Shown here: positions 7,301-13,694 of the stretch, piece after piece
Numbering within the stretch: the stretch's first letter is position 1
How the letters are laid out: every line of letters starts with the position of its first letter
From: JBEKVE01 sp049514335
Lineage (GTDB): Bacteria > Actinomycetota > Acidimicrobiia > Acidimicrobiales > UBA8190
Length of the DNA stretch: 15,077 bases
Reading direction: 5' to 3'
Assembly: GCA_049514335.1 (NCBI GenBank)
Contig: JBEKVE010000073.1
Coordinates: 1 to 15,077, forward strand
The notes under the pieces: model-generated
The model's database searches: none
What the model was told of the DNA's origin: nothing
Seen by the model: only the letters and a program-made list of their open reading frames with translations
Position numbers and translations under genes: made by a program

Positions 7301-7643
7301 CGACGCGGCGGTCGTCGCCGGCGGCGAAGTCCGCCAGGGCTTCGGAGAGCCGTGGATGTGACGCCAGTGCGCGACGAGCCGCGTTCGTGGCGTCGGCCGC
7401 CGACGACAGGTCGAGGAGGTTGCCCGCCACCACCACCAGGCCGGGGCCCTCCCACGCGTTGAGCGCCCGGGCCAGACCGGCGGAGGCCCAGGTGGTGGCG
7501 GCCGTCGGTTGCGGTGCCAGGCCGACGTTGGCGGCGATCAGCACACGACGACCCACGCCGACATCGATGGCGAGGGTGTCGGTGCCGGTGCCCGGCAGGT
7601 CGCCGGGCACACGGGCGGGGGCCTCTGAGGCGCCGTCGACCAT
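4365..7643 (-). CDS. MprF/LysX-like aminoacyl-phospholipid synthase fused to a degenerate metallophosphoesterase-like domain
   Basis: 1092 residues from the ATG at 7643, which follows GGAAG by four bases; the frame stays open to 7838, but that would overlap the divergent acs start. The C-terminal 727-1040 is a DUF2156/phosphatidylglycerol lysyltransferase domain, with LDYFALRSDKQWFFHRDS (741-758), CLVSPDPIGP (769-778) and GLSLNFAALRS (967-977). Such domains transfer an amino acid from aminoacyl-tRNA to a membrane lipid, altering envelope charge. About six or seven helices (roughly 512-710) form the membrane block. Unlike mycobacterial LysX there is no lysyl-tRNA synthetase domain. The N-terminus (33-165) resembles a metallophosphoesterase, and 350-465 looks like the rest of it (GHLDRLF, SGATLQAELTHLG, VFLACQQLAWVELETGAELH), interrupted by a His/Gly-rich stretch (176-230) and two helices (about 274-295, 322-346). 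The metal-binding motifs seem lost (GN at 74-75, GRTD at 119-122, GATL at 393-396). The transferase assignment is secure; the phosphoesterase relationship is inference. Confidence 0.85.
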   Translation of the reverse strand: MVDGASEAPARVPGDLPGTGTDTLAIDVGVGRRVLIAANVGLAPQPTAATTWASAGLARALNAWEGPGLVVVAGNLLDLSSAADATNAARRALASHPRLSEALADFAAGDDRRVVCVPGRTDGALLRQARAAVEDLGVEVAPAVELRMVTSAGTRVVLVDAGPVPVSNGAPGPANGDNGHSDTLGPAGANGSAHDNGASHGNGAPHPSGGSHAHGGWHGHGGWHAHGASRRGAITTLSPDPDAEWQAGLDRLADPAGTPRFLTSRLLYRRFARFAWWLLVPFAVAVALRIPFVYSGLSHLVFGHPAPSHAIRRAHEAAWSSRLFFAALVCVAELIALAVALGFVARRAWRTLGGGHLDRLFEDHAQGGSTANDPVRDQARALCGRGYAGLVSGATLQAELTHLGPGFFACAGAAGEVVEEHHGRFGMLPVFLACQQLAWVELETGAELHARLLLTRSELAGATLLERMAARDRQVHETHPVVVAAYPYGASWPPAPDLSAVRRRSRRVRRWASAAIAGAGVVDLLTSVTPPLRGHLHLVLELIPFGASQAAGALVALVGIGLLALARGVRRGQHRAFVISAWALGISLVLHLARGGDVAGSLIALLVVAFLVVNRREFPAASDRPALRSAVIALVGGVIAITVAMTIVVEVTLRFDLDRPRLPLWRAGQAVLERLVGLRGVALPDRLDDFLAPALLAVGVALAVVAVLLATRPLVDRRRSAGRPAEARARDIVRRHGAGTLDYFALRSDKQWFFHRDSLVAYAIHNGVCLVSPDPIGPFAEREQVWSAFRRFTDDRGWVVCIMGASEQWLPVYRAMGMHDIYIGDEAVVDVQRFSLAGGDMKGLRQAYNRIAKYGYTASFHDPGRLDRTTAAQLAGLMSQSRRGEFERGFSMVLGRIFDPRDEQLVLCMVTGPDGNPAAMCQFVPASGIGGYSLDLMRRDRGEHPNGLMDFALVSTIEHLRSLGCQGLSLNFAALRSVLEGERGDGATQRVERWALKKMSSFLQIETLWRFNAKYRPDWLPRYVVYDTAEHLVPVVLAILRAESLSEVPVIGRMIAASERRAHAGEESTAAGVDAASGASLLPFREPADHTK
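6971..7024. repeat. Three 18-bp tandem repeats encoding the His/Gly/Trp stretch
   Basis: Three tandem units: CGTGCCACCCGCCGTGTC, CGTGCCACCCGCCGTGCG and the more diverged CGTGCGACCCGCCGGATG. They lie inside the MprF-like gene and encode, on the minus strand, the repeated HGGWHG/HGGWHA segment. The unit length keeps the frame. The period is the same as in the minisatellite of the nearby DUF2510 gene, although the unit sequences differ. Confidence 0.8.
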
Positions 7644-7678
7644 GTCACTTCCATCTTGGCAGGCCCCGGTGGGTTCGT

Positions 7679-7708
7679 CGGTCCCACGCCGAGGGCGTGG
7701 GTGGACCG
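7679..7708. other. Long imperfect palindrome in the divergent intergenic region
   Basis: CGGTCC + CACGCC, loop GAG, GGCGTG, a three-base bulge GGT, then GGACCG: twelve base pairs in two blocks. The 193-base gap between the MprF-like gene (-) and acs (+) contains it about 36 bases from the MprF-like start and 128 bases from the acs start. It could be an operator for a dimeric regulator acting on one or both genes, or an RNA hairpin in the MprF-like leader. Which is not decidable from sequence alone. Confidence 0.5.
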
Positions 7709-7774
7709 GTTTCCGGCCCTGGTCAGGCCTCTTGCACCGCGGTCGCAGGCCCGCTGCGGGCGGGGTCGCTTGGG

Positions 7775-7780
7775 TAGGCT
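7775..7780 (+). promoter_or_regulatory. Possible -10 element of the acs promoter
   Basis: TAGGCT fits the TANNNT form of actinobacterial -10 elements and sits 56 bases before the acs ATG, giving a leader of roughly 50 bases. No clear -35 hexamer lies 16-18 bases upstream. The call rests on the hexamer and its placement in a divergent intergenic region. Confidence 0.35.
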
Positions 7781-7821
7781 CGCCCGGGCGACGCCGGGAC
7801 CGGGTCGCAGCCGGCCCCACC

Positions 7822-7830
7822 AGGAGGTGA
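7822..7830 (+). promoter_or_regulatory. Extended perfect ribosome binding site of acs
   Basis: AGGAGGTGA is a nine-base match to the complement of the 16S rRNA 3' end, six bases before the ATG at 7837. It fixes the acs start and suggests strong translation. Confidence 0.85.
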
Positions 7831-7836
7831 CCCGCC

Positions 7837-9807
7837 ATGTCCGATGCCCGCCGGGCTGCGATCGACGACTTCTACCTCGAGGACCGCCGCTTTCCTCCGC
7901 CCGAGGGCTTCGCCCGCCAGGCCGTGCTGTCAGACCCCGGGGTGTTCGACCGTGCCGCCGCCGACGTGGAGGGCTTCTGGGCCGAGCAGGCGCGTACCCT
8001 CGACTGGTTCGACGACTGGCACACGGTGCTCGAATGGGAGCCCCCCTTCGCCCGGTGGTTCGTGGGGGGGACGCTCAATGTGTCGCACAACTGCCTCGAC
8101 CGCCACGTCTCGGCCGGCCTCGGTGACCGTGTGGCCATCCACTGGGAGGGGGAGCCCGGCGACACCCGCACCATCACCTACGCCCAGCTGCTGGCGGACG
8201 TGGAGCGGTTCTCGAACGTGCTGAAGGGGCTCGGCGTGCAGCGTGGCGACCGGGTCGCCATCTACATGCCCATGATCCCCGAGCTTCCCGTGGCCATGCT
8301 GGCCTGCACCCGTGTGGGCGCGGCGCACTCAGTGGTGTTCGGCGGGTTCTCTCCCGACTCGTTGCGCGACCGCATCAACGACGCCGAGGCCAAGGTCCTC
8401 GTCACCGCCGACGGCGGATGGCGCCGCGGGGCCGTCGTGGCTCTGAAGGAGAACGCCGACACGGCGCTGGCGGACACCCCATCCATCGAGCACGTCGTGG
8501 TGGCCCGGCGCACGGGCGACGCCGGAGGCGCCACACCCATGGTGGCGGGGCGCGACCACTGGTGGGACGAGTGCATGGCGGGTGCCGAAGCGACGTGCCC
8601 CCCTGAGCACATGGAGGCCGAGGATCTCCTGTTCCTCCTCTACACCTCGGGCACCACCGCCAAGCCCAAGGGGATCATGCACACCACCGGCGGCTATCTC
8701 ACCCAGGTGGCCTTCACACACCGGGCCGTCTTCGACCTCCACGCCGAGCGCGACGTCTACTGGTGCGCGGCGGACATCGGGTGGGTGACGGGTCACAGCT
8801 ACATCCTGTACGGGCCGCTCGCCAACGGGGCGACCAGTGTCATGTACGAGGGCACGCCCGACTTCCCCGACAAGGACCGCTGGTGGGACATCGTCGAGCG
8901 CTATGGCGTCACCATCCTCTACTGCGCGCCCACCGCCATACGGACGTTCATGAAGTGGGGCACCGAGTACCCCGACCGACACGACATGTCGACGCTGCGC
9001 GTCCTCGGCTCGGTGGGTGAGCCCATCAACCCCGAAGCCTGGATGTGGTACTGGCACAACATCGGGGGGGACCGCTGCCCCGTGGTCGACACGTGGTGGC
9101 AGACCGAGACGGGTGCGATCATGATCTCGCCGCTTCCCGGTATCACGACGTGCAAGCCCGGATCGGCGACGTTCCCCCTCCCCGCCATCGGCGCCGAGGT
9201 GGTCGACGACACGGGCACGGCGGTGGGGCGCGGTGGCGGGTATCTCACCCTCACCCGCCCCTGGCCCGCCATGCTGCGCGGCATCTACGGCGATCCCGAG
9301 CGCTACATCGAGACCTACTGGAGCCGCTTCGAGGGACGGTATTTCGCCGGGGACGGCGCCAAGGTCGACGACGACGGTTACCTGTGGCTGCTCGGCCGCG
9401 TCGACGACGTCATGAACGTGTCAGGCCACCGCATCTCCACCACCGAGGTGGAGTCCTCGCTCGTGAATCACCCGTCGGTGGCCGAAGCAGCGGTCGTGGG
9501 GGCCAAGGACGACACGACCGGGCAGGCCATCATCGCCTTCGTGACCCTGAAGGCCGGCCAGGACCAGACCACCGAGGCCGGCGAGCAGCTTCGCACCCAC
9601 GTGGCCGGCCACATCGGCAGCATCGCCCGGCCCCGGACCGTCATCTTCACCGACGAGCTGCCCAAGACGCGGTCGGGCAAGATCATGCGGCGCCTGCTGC
9701 GCGACGTGGCAGAGGGACGGGACCTGGGCGACACGACCACCTTGGCCGACCCCCGGGTGGTCGACGAGATCCGCCGCCTGTCGGGCGCGCAGCCGTCCGA
9801 GGACTGA
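7837..9807 (+). CDS. acs: Acetyl-CoA synthetase (AMP-forming)
   Basis: 656 residues, about full length for the family (around 650). The enzyme converts acetate, ATP and CoA to acetyl-CoA in the cytoplasm, through acetyl-AMP. The N-terminal segment FWAEQARTLDWFDDW (47-61) is the typical acetyl-CoA synthetase entry region. The ATP-binding loop is YTSGTTAKPKG (269-279), with Ala where many members have Gly. DTWWQTETG (418-426) carries the Trp that closes the carboxylate pocket to favour acetate over longer acids. YFAGDGA (502-508), GRVDDVMNVSGHRIST (520-535) and PKTRSGKIMRR (609-619) follow; K615 in the last motif is the catalytic Lys that protein acetylation commonly controls. Start and ribosome site are unambiguous. 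It heads a probable + strand operon with the HAD and F420-type genes, and diverges from the MprF-like gene. The Trp argues against propionyl- or acetoacetyl-CoA synthetase. Confidence 0.95.
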   Translation: MSDARRAAIDDFYLEDRRFPPPEGFARQAVLSDPGVFDRAAADVEGFWAEQARTLDWFDDWHTVLEWEPPFARWFVGGTLNVSHNCLDRHVSAGLGDRVAIHWEGEPGDTRTITYAQLLADVERFSNVLKGLGVQRGDRVAIYMPMIPELPVAMLACTRVGAAHSVVFGGFSPDSLRDRINDAEAKVLVTADGGWRRGAVVALKENADTALADTPSIEHVVVARRTGDAGGATPMVAGRDHWWDECMAGAEATCPPEHMEAEDLLFLLYTSGTTAKPKGIMHTTGGYLTQVAFTHRAVFDLHAERDVYWCAADIGWVTGHSYILYGPLANGATSVMYEGTPDFPDKDRWWDIVERYGVTILYCAPTAIRTFMKWGTEYPDRHDMSTLRVLGSVGEPINPEAWMWYWHNIGGDRCPVVDTWWQTETGAIMISPLPGITTCKPGSATFPLPAIGAEVVDDTGTAVGRGGGYLTLTRPWPAMLRGIYGDPERYIETYWSRFEGRYFAGDGAKVDDDGYLWLLGRVDDVMNVSGHRISTTEVESSLVNHPSVAEAAVVGAKDDTTGQAIIAFVTLKAGQDQTTEAGEQLRTHVAGHIGSIARPRTVIFTDELPKTRSGKIMRRLLRDVAEGRDLGDTTTLADPRVVDEIRRLSGAQPSED

Positions 9808-9863
9808 GCCCGCTGTCCGCGGCGCGACCAACCCCGGACCGGGCCGCCCCCCGGCCGCTGCCC

Positions 9864-10343
9864 GTGCCCGACAACTGGCGGTGGCGGGCGGCGCCGCCCG
9901 ATCCGGGACCGGCCGTCGTCTTCGACATCGACGGGGTCCTGTCCGACGCGGCGGGACGCCAGCACTTCCTGGAGTGGGGGCGACGCGACTGGGACGCCTT
10001 CTTCGACGCCTGTGGCGAGGACCCCCTCGTGGGGGAGGTGGCCCGGCTGCTCGACCTCCTCGACGCCGGTCTCCACATCGTGCTCCTGACCGGGCGTCCG
10101 CTGCGGGTGCAACCCCAGACGCTTTCGTGGCTGGCGCACTACGGGCTGCGCTGGGACCTGCTCGTGATGCGCGACCGCGGTGACTACGCCCAGGCGTCGA
10201 TCTTCAAGCGCGCCTCGGTGGGGGAGCTGCGGGCCCGGGGGTTCCAGCTCGAGCTGGCCTTCGAGGACGACCCCCGCAACCGCGACATGTTCCATCGCGA
10301 GGGCATTCCCTGTATCTACATTCACTCCGGCTACTACGACTGA
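9864..10343 (+). CDS. Small HAD-superfamily phosphatase, PNKP-phosphatase-like
   Basis: 159 residues from GTG 9864, the only plausible start in this frame after the acs stop; no clear Shine-Dalgarno precedes it, so the start is uncertain. All four HAD motifs are present: DxD in VVFDIDGVLSD (D21, D23), T76 in VLLTGRP, K115 in SIFKRAS, and the acidic pair in LAFEDDPRN (D135, D136). No room exists for a large cap domain between motifs I and II. TLSWLAHYGL (86-95) and LLVMRDRGDY (99-108) resemble the phosphatase half of T4-type polynucleotide kinase/phosphatase, where the substrate is a nucleic-acid 3' phosphate. That specific substrate is inference; a general acid phosphatase is possible. It lies 56 bases after acs and 13 bases before the next gene, so it is probably co-transcribed with both. 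Confidence 0.8.
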   Translation: MPDNWRWRAAPPDPGPAVVFDIDGVLSDAAGRQHFLEWGRRDWDAFFDACGEDPLVGEVARLLDLLDAGLHIVLLTGRPLRVQPQTLSWLAHYGLRWDLLVMRDRGDYAQASIFKRASVGELRARGFQLELAFEDDPRNRDMFHREGIPCIYIHSGYYD

Positions 10344-10356
10344 CACCGAGGTTCCC

Positions 10357-11304
10357 ATGGCGCATCCCCGCACGTTCCGCTTCGCCGCCCAGCTGTCCAA
10401 GGCGCCCGACGGAACGGCACGGTCGTGGGCGGAGCAGGCCCGCAAGGCCGAGGACCTCGGTTACGCCACCCTCCTCATGCCCGACCATTTCGGGGATCAG
10501 CTCGCGCCCGTCCCCGCCTTGATGGCGGCGGCCGACGCCACCACCACCCTGCGCATCGGGGCGCTCGTCTTCGACAACGACTACCGCCACCCCGTGGTCC
10601 TGGCCAAGGAGGCGGCCACGCTCGACCTGCTGTCGGACGGGCGTCTCGAGCTGGGCCTGGGGGCGGGGTGGATGCGGACCGACTACGAGCAGTCGGGCAT
10701 CGCCTACGACCCGCCGGCCCGGCGCGTCGACCGCTTCGCCGAGGGGGTGGCCGTGGTGGCGGGGCTGCTGGCGTCCGACGAGCCCTTCTCCTTCCACGGC
10801 GAGCACTACACCGTGCGCGAGCACCTGCTGCTGCCGAGACCGGTGCAGCGGCCCCGGCCACCCCTGATCCTGGGCGGAGGCGGGCGGCGCGTGCTCGGCA
10901 TCGCCGGGCGCCTGGGTGACATCGTGAGCATCAACGTCGATCTGCGCGCCGGCACCGGTGGTGTGGAGACGGCACCCAACGCCTCGCCCGAGGCCACCCG
11001 GCGCAAGGTCGCCTGGGTCGAGGAGGCGGCGGGAGCGCGCTTCGCCGAGATCGAGCTCAACTGCCTGATCGGCTTCGCCCTCATCACCGAGGACGGCCCC
11101 ACGGTGCGCGAGGCCATGGCACCCACCTTCGGCGTCGAGCCCGCCGACGCCGCCCACGTGCCGGTCGTCCTCATCGGCACCCTCGACGAAATGGTGGAGG
11201 AGCTGCAGTGGCGGCGCCGCGAGTACGGCATCTCCTACTTCTCCGTGGAGGCCGACTGCTGGGAGGCGCTGGCGCCGGTGGTATCGCGCTTGTCGGGGAC
11301 CTGA
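10357..11304 (+). CDS. LLM-class F420-dependent oxidoreductase (MSMEG_2516-like)
   Basis: 315 residues from ATG 10357, five bases after GAGG and 13 bases past the HAD stop. The protein is a luciferase-like TIM barrel that uses the deazaflavin F420 as hydride carrier; the substrate is unknown. Typical landmarks are RKAEDLGYATLLMPDHFGDQ (29-48), ATTTLRIGALVFDNDYRHPV (61-80), ATLDLLSDGRLELGLGAGW (87-105), RRVDRFAEG (122-130), PRPVQRPRPPLILGGGGRR (160-178) and GIAGRLGDIVSINV (181-194). The motif order fits the group often annotated as 'F420 oxidoreductase, MSMEG_2516 family', which implies that the host makes F420. It is last in the probable acs-HAD operon, closed by a hairpin cluster. A neighbouring MerR regulator could control it, though nothing proves this. 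Confidence 0.9.
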   Translation: MAHPRTFRFAAQLSKAPDGTARSWAEQARKAEDLGYATLLMPDHFGDQLAPVPALMAAADATTTLRIGALVFDNDYRHPVVLAKEAATLDLLSDGRLELGLGAGWMRTDYEQSGIAYDPPARRVDRFAEGVAVVAGLLASDEPFSFHGEHYTVREHLLLPRPVQRPRPPLILGGGGRRVLGIAGRLGDIVSINVDLRAGTGGVETAPNASPEATRRKVAWVEEAAGARFAEIELNCLIGFALITEDGPTVREAMAPTFGVEPADAAHVPVVLIGTLDEMVEELQWRRREYGISYFSVEADCWEALAPVVSRLSGT

Positions 11305-11316
11305 CAGGGGCGTCGC

Positions 11317-11376
11317 CGGGGCATGCGCCCCGCAGGGGGGCACCGTCTCGCCCCCCGGGACGAGGGGGCTTGCCCC
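11317..11376 (+). terminator. Cluster of three G/C-run hairpins after the F420-oxidoreductase gene
   Basis: Three consecutive inverted repeats lie within 60 bases: CGGGGC/GCCCCG with loop ATGC (11317-11332); GGGGGGC/GCCCCCC with an eight-base loop (11335-11356); and GGGGC/GCCCC with loop TT (11365-11376). The first begins 12 bases after the stop codon. They probably end the acs operon. The 173-base gap up to the MerR start also has further runs of six G at 11384-11389 and 11392-11397, so a G-rich leader for the regulator gene is possible. Confidence 0.5.
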
Positions 11377-11477
11377 GGCCCCAGGGGGGCAGGGGGGATG
11401 ATCGGTGCGTGGAGCGCGACCGCGAACGGCACCAGCACACTCCGGCTCCGGTCCCCGACGGCAGGGCCGCCCGGGAC

Positions 11478-12305
11478 ATGGGCGCCGACGGCCTCCTGTC
11501 GACCGGGGAGTTCGCCCGCCGGACGCAGCTCACCACCAAGGCGCTGCGCATCTACGACGACATCGGACTGTTGCGACCGCTCGACGTCGACCCGACCAAC
11601 GGGCACCGGCGCTACGGGCCGGACCAGATCCGCACGGCGCGCCTCATCGCCATGCTGCGCGGCGCCGACATGAGCCTGGCCGACATCGGCGCGCTCCTCG
11701 CCGACCAGGGCACCGACCCCGCCGAGGCGACCCGGCGCCTCGACCGGCATCTGCTCGAGCTCGAGGCGCGGCACTCGGGTCGCAGGCTCCTCGTCCGACA
11801 TATCCACGCCGCCTTGAGAAGAGAGGAGGACGGTGCCATGTTCCCCGTCCGGACCAGGCACGTGCCAGCCCAGCGGGTGCTGTCGATGCAACGCCGCCTG
11901 CACGCCCCGGAGACCGACACCTTCGTCCGCGAGGCGAAGGGGGCCTTCGCCGCCCACCTGGGTGGCGCGCCCCCCGCCGGGCCGTTCGTGCTGATCTTCC
12001 ACGGCATCGTGGACCACGAGTCGGACGGGCCACTCGAGGCCGTTCTCGGGTGCACCGACGACGTCCAGCCGAGCGACCTCGTCGGCGTCCGTACCGAGCC
12101 GGCGCACGACGAGGCATTCACCACCATCACCAAGGCGCAGTGGGCCTATCCGGCCATCCTCGCCGCCTACGACGCCGTGGCGTGCTCACCCGAGGTCTCC
12201 GCCCGCCCCAGGAGCCGGCTGTCGTGTCGCGAGGTCTACGTGGCCGAGCCCGACGACATCGGCGAGGACGACCTCGTCTGCGACGTCGCGTTCGCTCTGG
12301 GCTGA
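11478..12305 (+). CDS. MerR-family regulator with GyrI-like effector-binding domain
   Basis: 275 residues from ATG 11478. The N-terminal 7-75 is a MerR winged helix-turn-helix: LLSTGEFARRTQLTTKALRI, YDDIGLLRP, then GHRRYGPDQIRTARLIAMLR. A dimerisation helix follows (about 76-117). The C-terminal 120-275 looks like a GyrI/AraC-type small-molecule-binding domain, starting FPVRTRHVPAQRVLSMQ and containing TITKAQWAYPAILAAYDAV; this pairing is the BmrR-like layout, typical of regulators that sense drugs or lipophilic compounds. An in-frame GTG at 11409 lies 11 bases after a G-rich stretch and would add 23 residues, so the start is not certain; ATG 11478 itself lacks a clear ribosome site but places the helix-turn-helix in the usual position. 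Target genes are unknown. The upstream oxidoreductase and the nearby EamA transporter are candidates by proximity only. It converges with the ABM gene 36 bases downstream. Confidence 0.85.
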   Translation: MGADGLLSTGEFARRTQLTTKALRIYDDIGLLRPLDVDPTNGHRRYGPDQIRTARLIAMLRGADMSLADIGALLADQGTDPAEATRRLDRHLLELEARHSGRRLLVRHIHAALRREEDGAMFPVRTRHVPAQRVLSMQRRLHAPETDTFVREAKGAFAAHLGGAPPAGPFVLIFHGIVDHESDGPLEAVLGCTDDVQPSDLVGVRTEPAHDEAFTTITKAQWAYPAILAAYDAVACSPEVSARPRSRLSCREVYVAEPDDIGEDDLVCDVAFALG

Positions 12306-12341
12306 GCCCGCAGCGCACGCAGCCCGTCGGCGGCGCATCGC

Positions 12342-12653
12342 CTACAGCGTGAATTCCTCGATCACGACCAGGTCCAGGAATTCGGGCGCACCCTCGAACG
12401 CGCTGGCCATGATCTCCCGCACGCCGGCCAGTGCCTCCTGGCGCGCGGCGTCGCTCTCGCGGGCACGGGCCTTCTCCTCGCTCTCGAAGACGGCCAGTAT
12501 GTGGATACGACGAGGGTCGCTCTGGTCGTGCATGACCATCGACCGCACCAGGCCGGATCCGGGCTGCTCAGTCGCTTTCAGCTGCTCGACCATCGTCGAC
12601 AGGTCGCCTTCTTTCCCCGGCTTCAAGCGTGCCGTGATGAGCTGTGCCCACAT
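12342..12653 (-). CDS. Small ABM-fold (antibiotic biosynthesis monooxygenase-like) protein
   Basis: 103 residues forming one dimeric alpha/beta-barrel (ferredoxin-like) domain of the ABM type. Signs are the first strand WAQLITARLKPGKEGDL, a helix STMVEQLKATEQPGSG, the strand LVRSMVMHDQSDPRRIHILA (35-54), then AVFESEEKARARESDAARQE and the closing strand LDLVVIEEFTL. Family members include quinol monooxygenases, haem-degrading enzymes and proteins of unknown role, so no reaction can be assigned. The start is fixed by GGAGGA seven bases before the ATG. It appears to be a single-gene transcript with a possible TAGGGT -10 about 50 bases upstream. It ends convergently with the MerR gene. Confidence 0.78.
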   Translation of the reverse strand: MWAQLITARLKPGKEGDLSTMVEQLKATEQPGSGLVRSMVMHDQSDPRRIHILAVFESEEKARARESDAARQEALAGVREIMASAFEGAPEFLDLVVIEEFTL

Positions 12654-12703
12654 ATCGAGATCCTCCGCTCTGCGCGCCGCGCCCGTGTGCCGGTGCTGTC
12701 GGG

Positions 12704-12709
12704 ACCCTA
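12704..12709 (-). promoter_or_regulatory. Possible -10 element of the ABM gene
   Basis: On the minus strand this reads TAGGGT, a TANNNT-type -10, 50 bases before the ABM start. It lies just past the hairpin that follows the EamA gene, as expected for a new transcription unit. No -35 match is visible. Confidence 0.35.
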
Positions 12710-12731
12710 GTACGCGCCGGCGTCGAGCCCC

Positions 12732-12755
12732 CCGTGCGCCCCGGAGGGCGCACGG
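12732..12755 (-). terminator. Strong hairpin after the EamA gene, probable terminator
   Basis: Perfect ten-pair inverted repeat, CCGTGCGCCC / GGGCGCACGG, with a four-base loop CGGA, 16 bases past the EamA stop in the direction of transcription. No T-run follows. This is the strongest simple hairpin in the window and most likely ends the beta-helix/EamA transcript before the ABM promoter. Confidence 0.6.
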
Positions 12756-12771
12756 CGTGGCCCGATCGCGC

Positions 12772-13683
12772 TCACGGCTCGGCCACCGGCGTCGTCTCGA
12801 GGGCCGGCCCCGTCACCGCCACCGGGCGGGTGGCGATGATGCACCCCGCCACGATGAGGACGAAGCCCACCATGGTGACGGGCCCGACACGCTCGCCCAG
12901 CGCGAACACCCCCAGGGCGAGCGCCACCACCGGGTTCAGATACGTGATGATCGTGGTGCGGACGGCTCCCACCTCGGCGATGAGCGCGAAGAACATGAGA
13001 AAGGCCACCACCGTGCACACCAGGGTGAGGGTCACGGCCGAGGCCACCACTGTGCCGGCCAGGGGTCGCGTGGGCAGCCCGATCACTGCCAGGGGGCAGT
13101 AGGCCAGCGCGCACAACGCCAGGGAGGCGGCCACCACGCCCAGCCCCGGCAGCCCGGCGAAGTGGCGGGCCAGGATCCAGGGGCCGAGCGCATAGCCGAG
13201 CCCCACCACTCCGAGCGACGCCGCGGCGAGCACGTCGGAGTGACCCACGTCGAAGCCCACCAACACCGCCACCCCGCCGAATCCGAGGAGGAGCCCTCCC
13301 ACCCGAAAGGCGCTCAGTCGGTCGGAGCGGGTGAGCCAGGCGACCACGGCGGCGAACAGCGGGACGCTGGCAATGAGCAAGGCGGCGAGCGAGCTCGACA
13401 CGTTTCGCTCCGCCCTGAACAGCACGAACCAGGGCACGCCCAGCTCGACCACGGTGTAGGCGACGAGCGGCCGCCACCGCCGCAGCACGGGCACGAGCGC
13501 CCCGCGGGCCGCGGCGAAGGGGACGAGGATCACCGCGCCCCCTCCCGTGCGGATCAGGACCAGCAGGGCGGGACTGAGCTCGCGCACCGAGATCTTGATG
13601 AGGAAGTACGGCAGGCCCCACACGATCCCGAGGGCCACGAACAGCACCCAGCCGCGCCGCGTCATGGCGCCCGCGGTGGCCAT
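12772..13683 (-). CDS. EamA/DMT-family inner-membrane transporter
   Basis: 303 residues with about ten hydrophobic helices, the drug/metabolite transporter layout of two five-helix EamA repeats. The first repeat opens with GWVLFVALGIVWGLPYFLIK (11-30) and includes AERNVSSSLAALLIASVPLF (91-110). The second ends with TYLNPVVALALGVFALGERV (247-266), a hallmark of the family. These proteins usually export small metabolites or amino acids; the cargo is unknown. The ATG at 13683 is chosen because GAGGG lies eight bases upstream; this site overlaps the stop codon of the preceding beta-helix gene, so the two are translated from one message. The ATG at 13665 lacks a site. The short tail after the last helix (about 286-303) is hydrophilic. 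Confidence 0.9.
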   Translation of the reverse strand: MATAGAMTRRGWVLFVALGIVWGLPYFLIKISVRELSPALLVLIRTGGGAVILVPFAAARGALVPVLRRWRPLVAYTVVELGVPWFVLFRAERNVSSSLAALLIASVPLFAAVVAWLTRSDRLSAFRVGGLLLGFGGVAVLVGFDVGHSDVLAAASLGVVGLGYALGPWILARHFAGLPGLGVVAASLALCALAYCPLAVIGLPTRPLAGTVVASAVTLTLVCTVVAFLMFFALIAEVGAVRTTIITYLNPVVALALGVFALGERVGPVTMVGFVLIVAGCIIATRPVAVTGPALETTPVAEP

Positions 13684-13694
13684 CGGGGTGGCCC

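Noticed and set aside
4365..7643. Full mycobacterial LysX identity
   Set aside because: The C-terminal lysyl-tRNA synthetase domain of LysX is absent; the protein ends shortly after the DUF2156 domain.
7644..7838. Longer N-terminus for the MprF-like protein, to 7838
   Set aside because: It would overlap the acs start codon on the other strand, consists of low-complexity Arg/Pro-rich residues, and the ATG at 7643 has a ribosome site.
7837..9807. Propionyl-CoA or acetoacetyl-CoA synthetase
   Set aside because: The DTWWQTETG pocket motif with its Trp and the overall length fit acetyl-CoA synthetase.
11398..11400. ATG just after the G-run as the MerR start
   Set aside because: It is not in frame with the helix-turn-helix domain.
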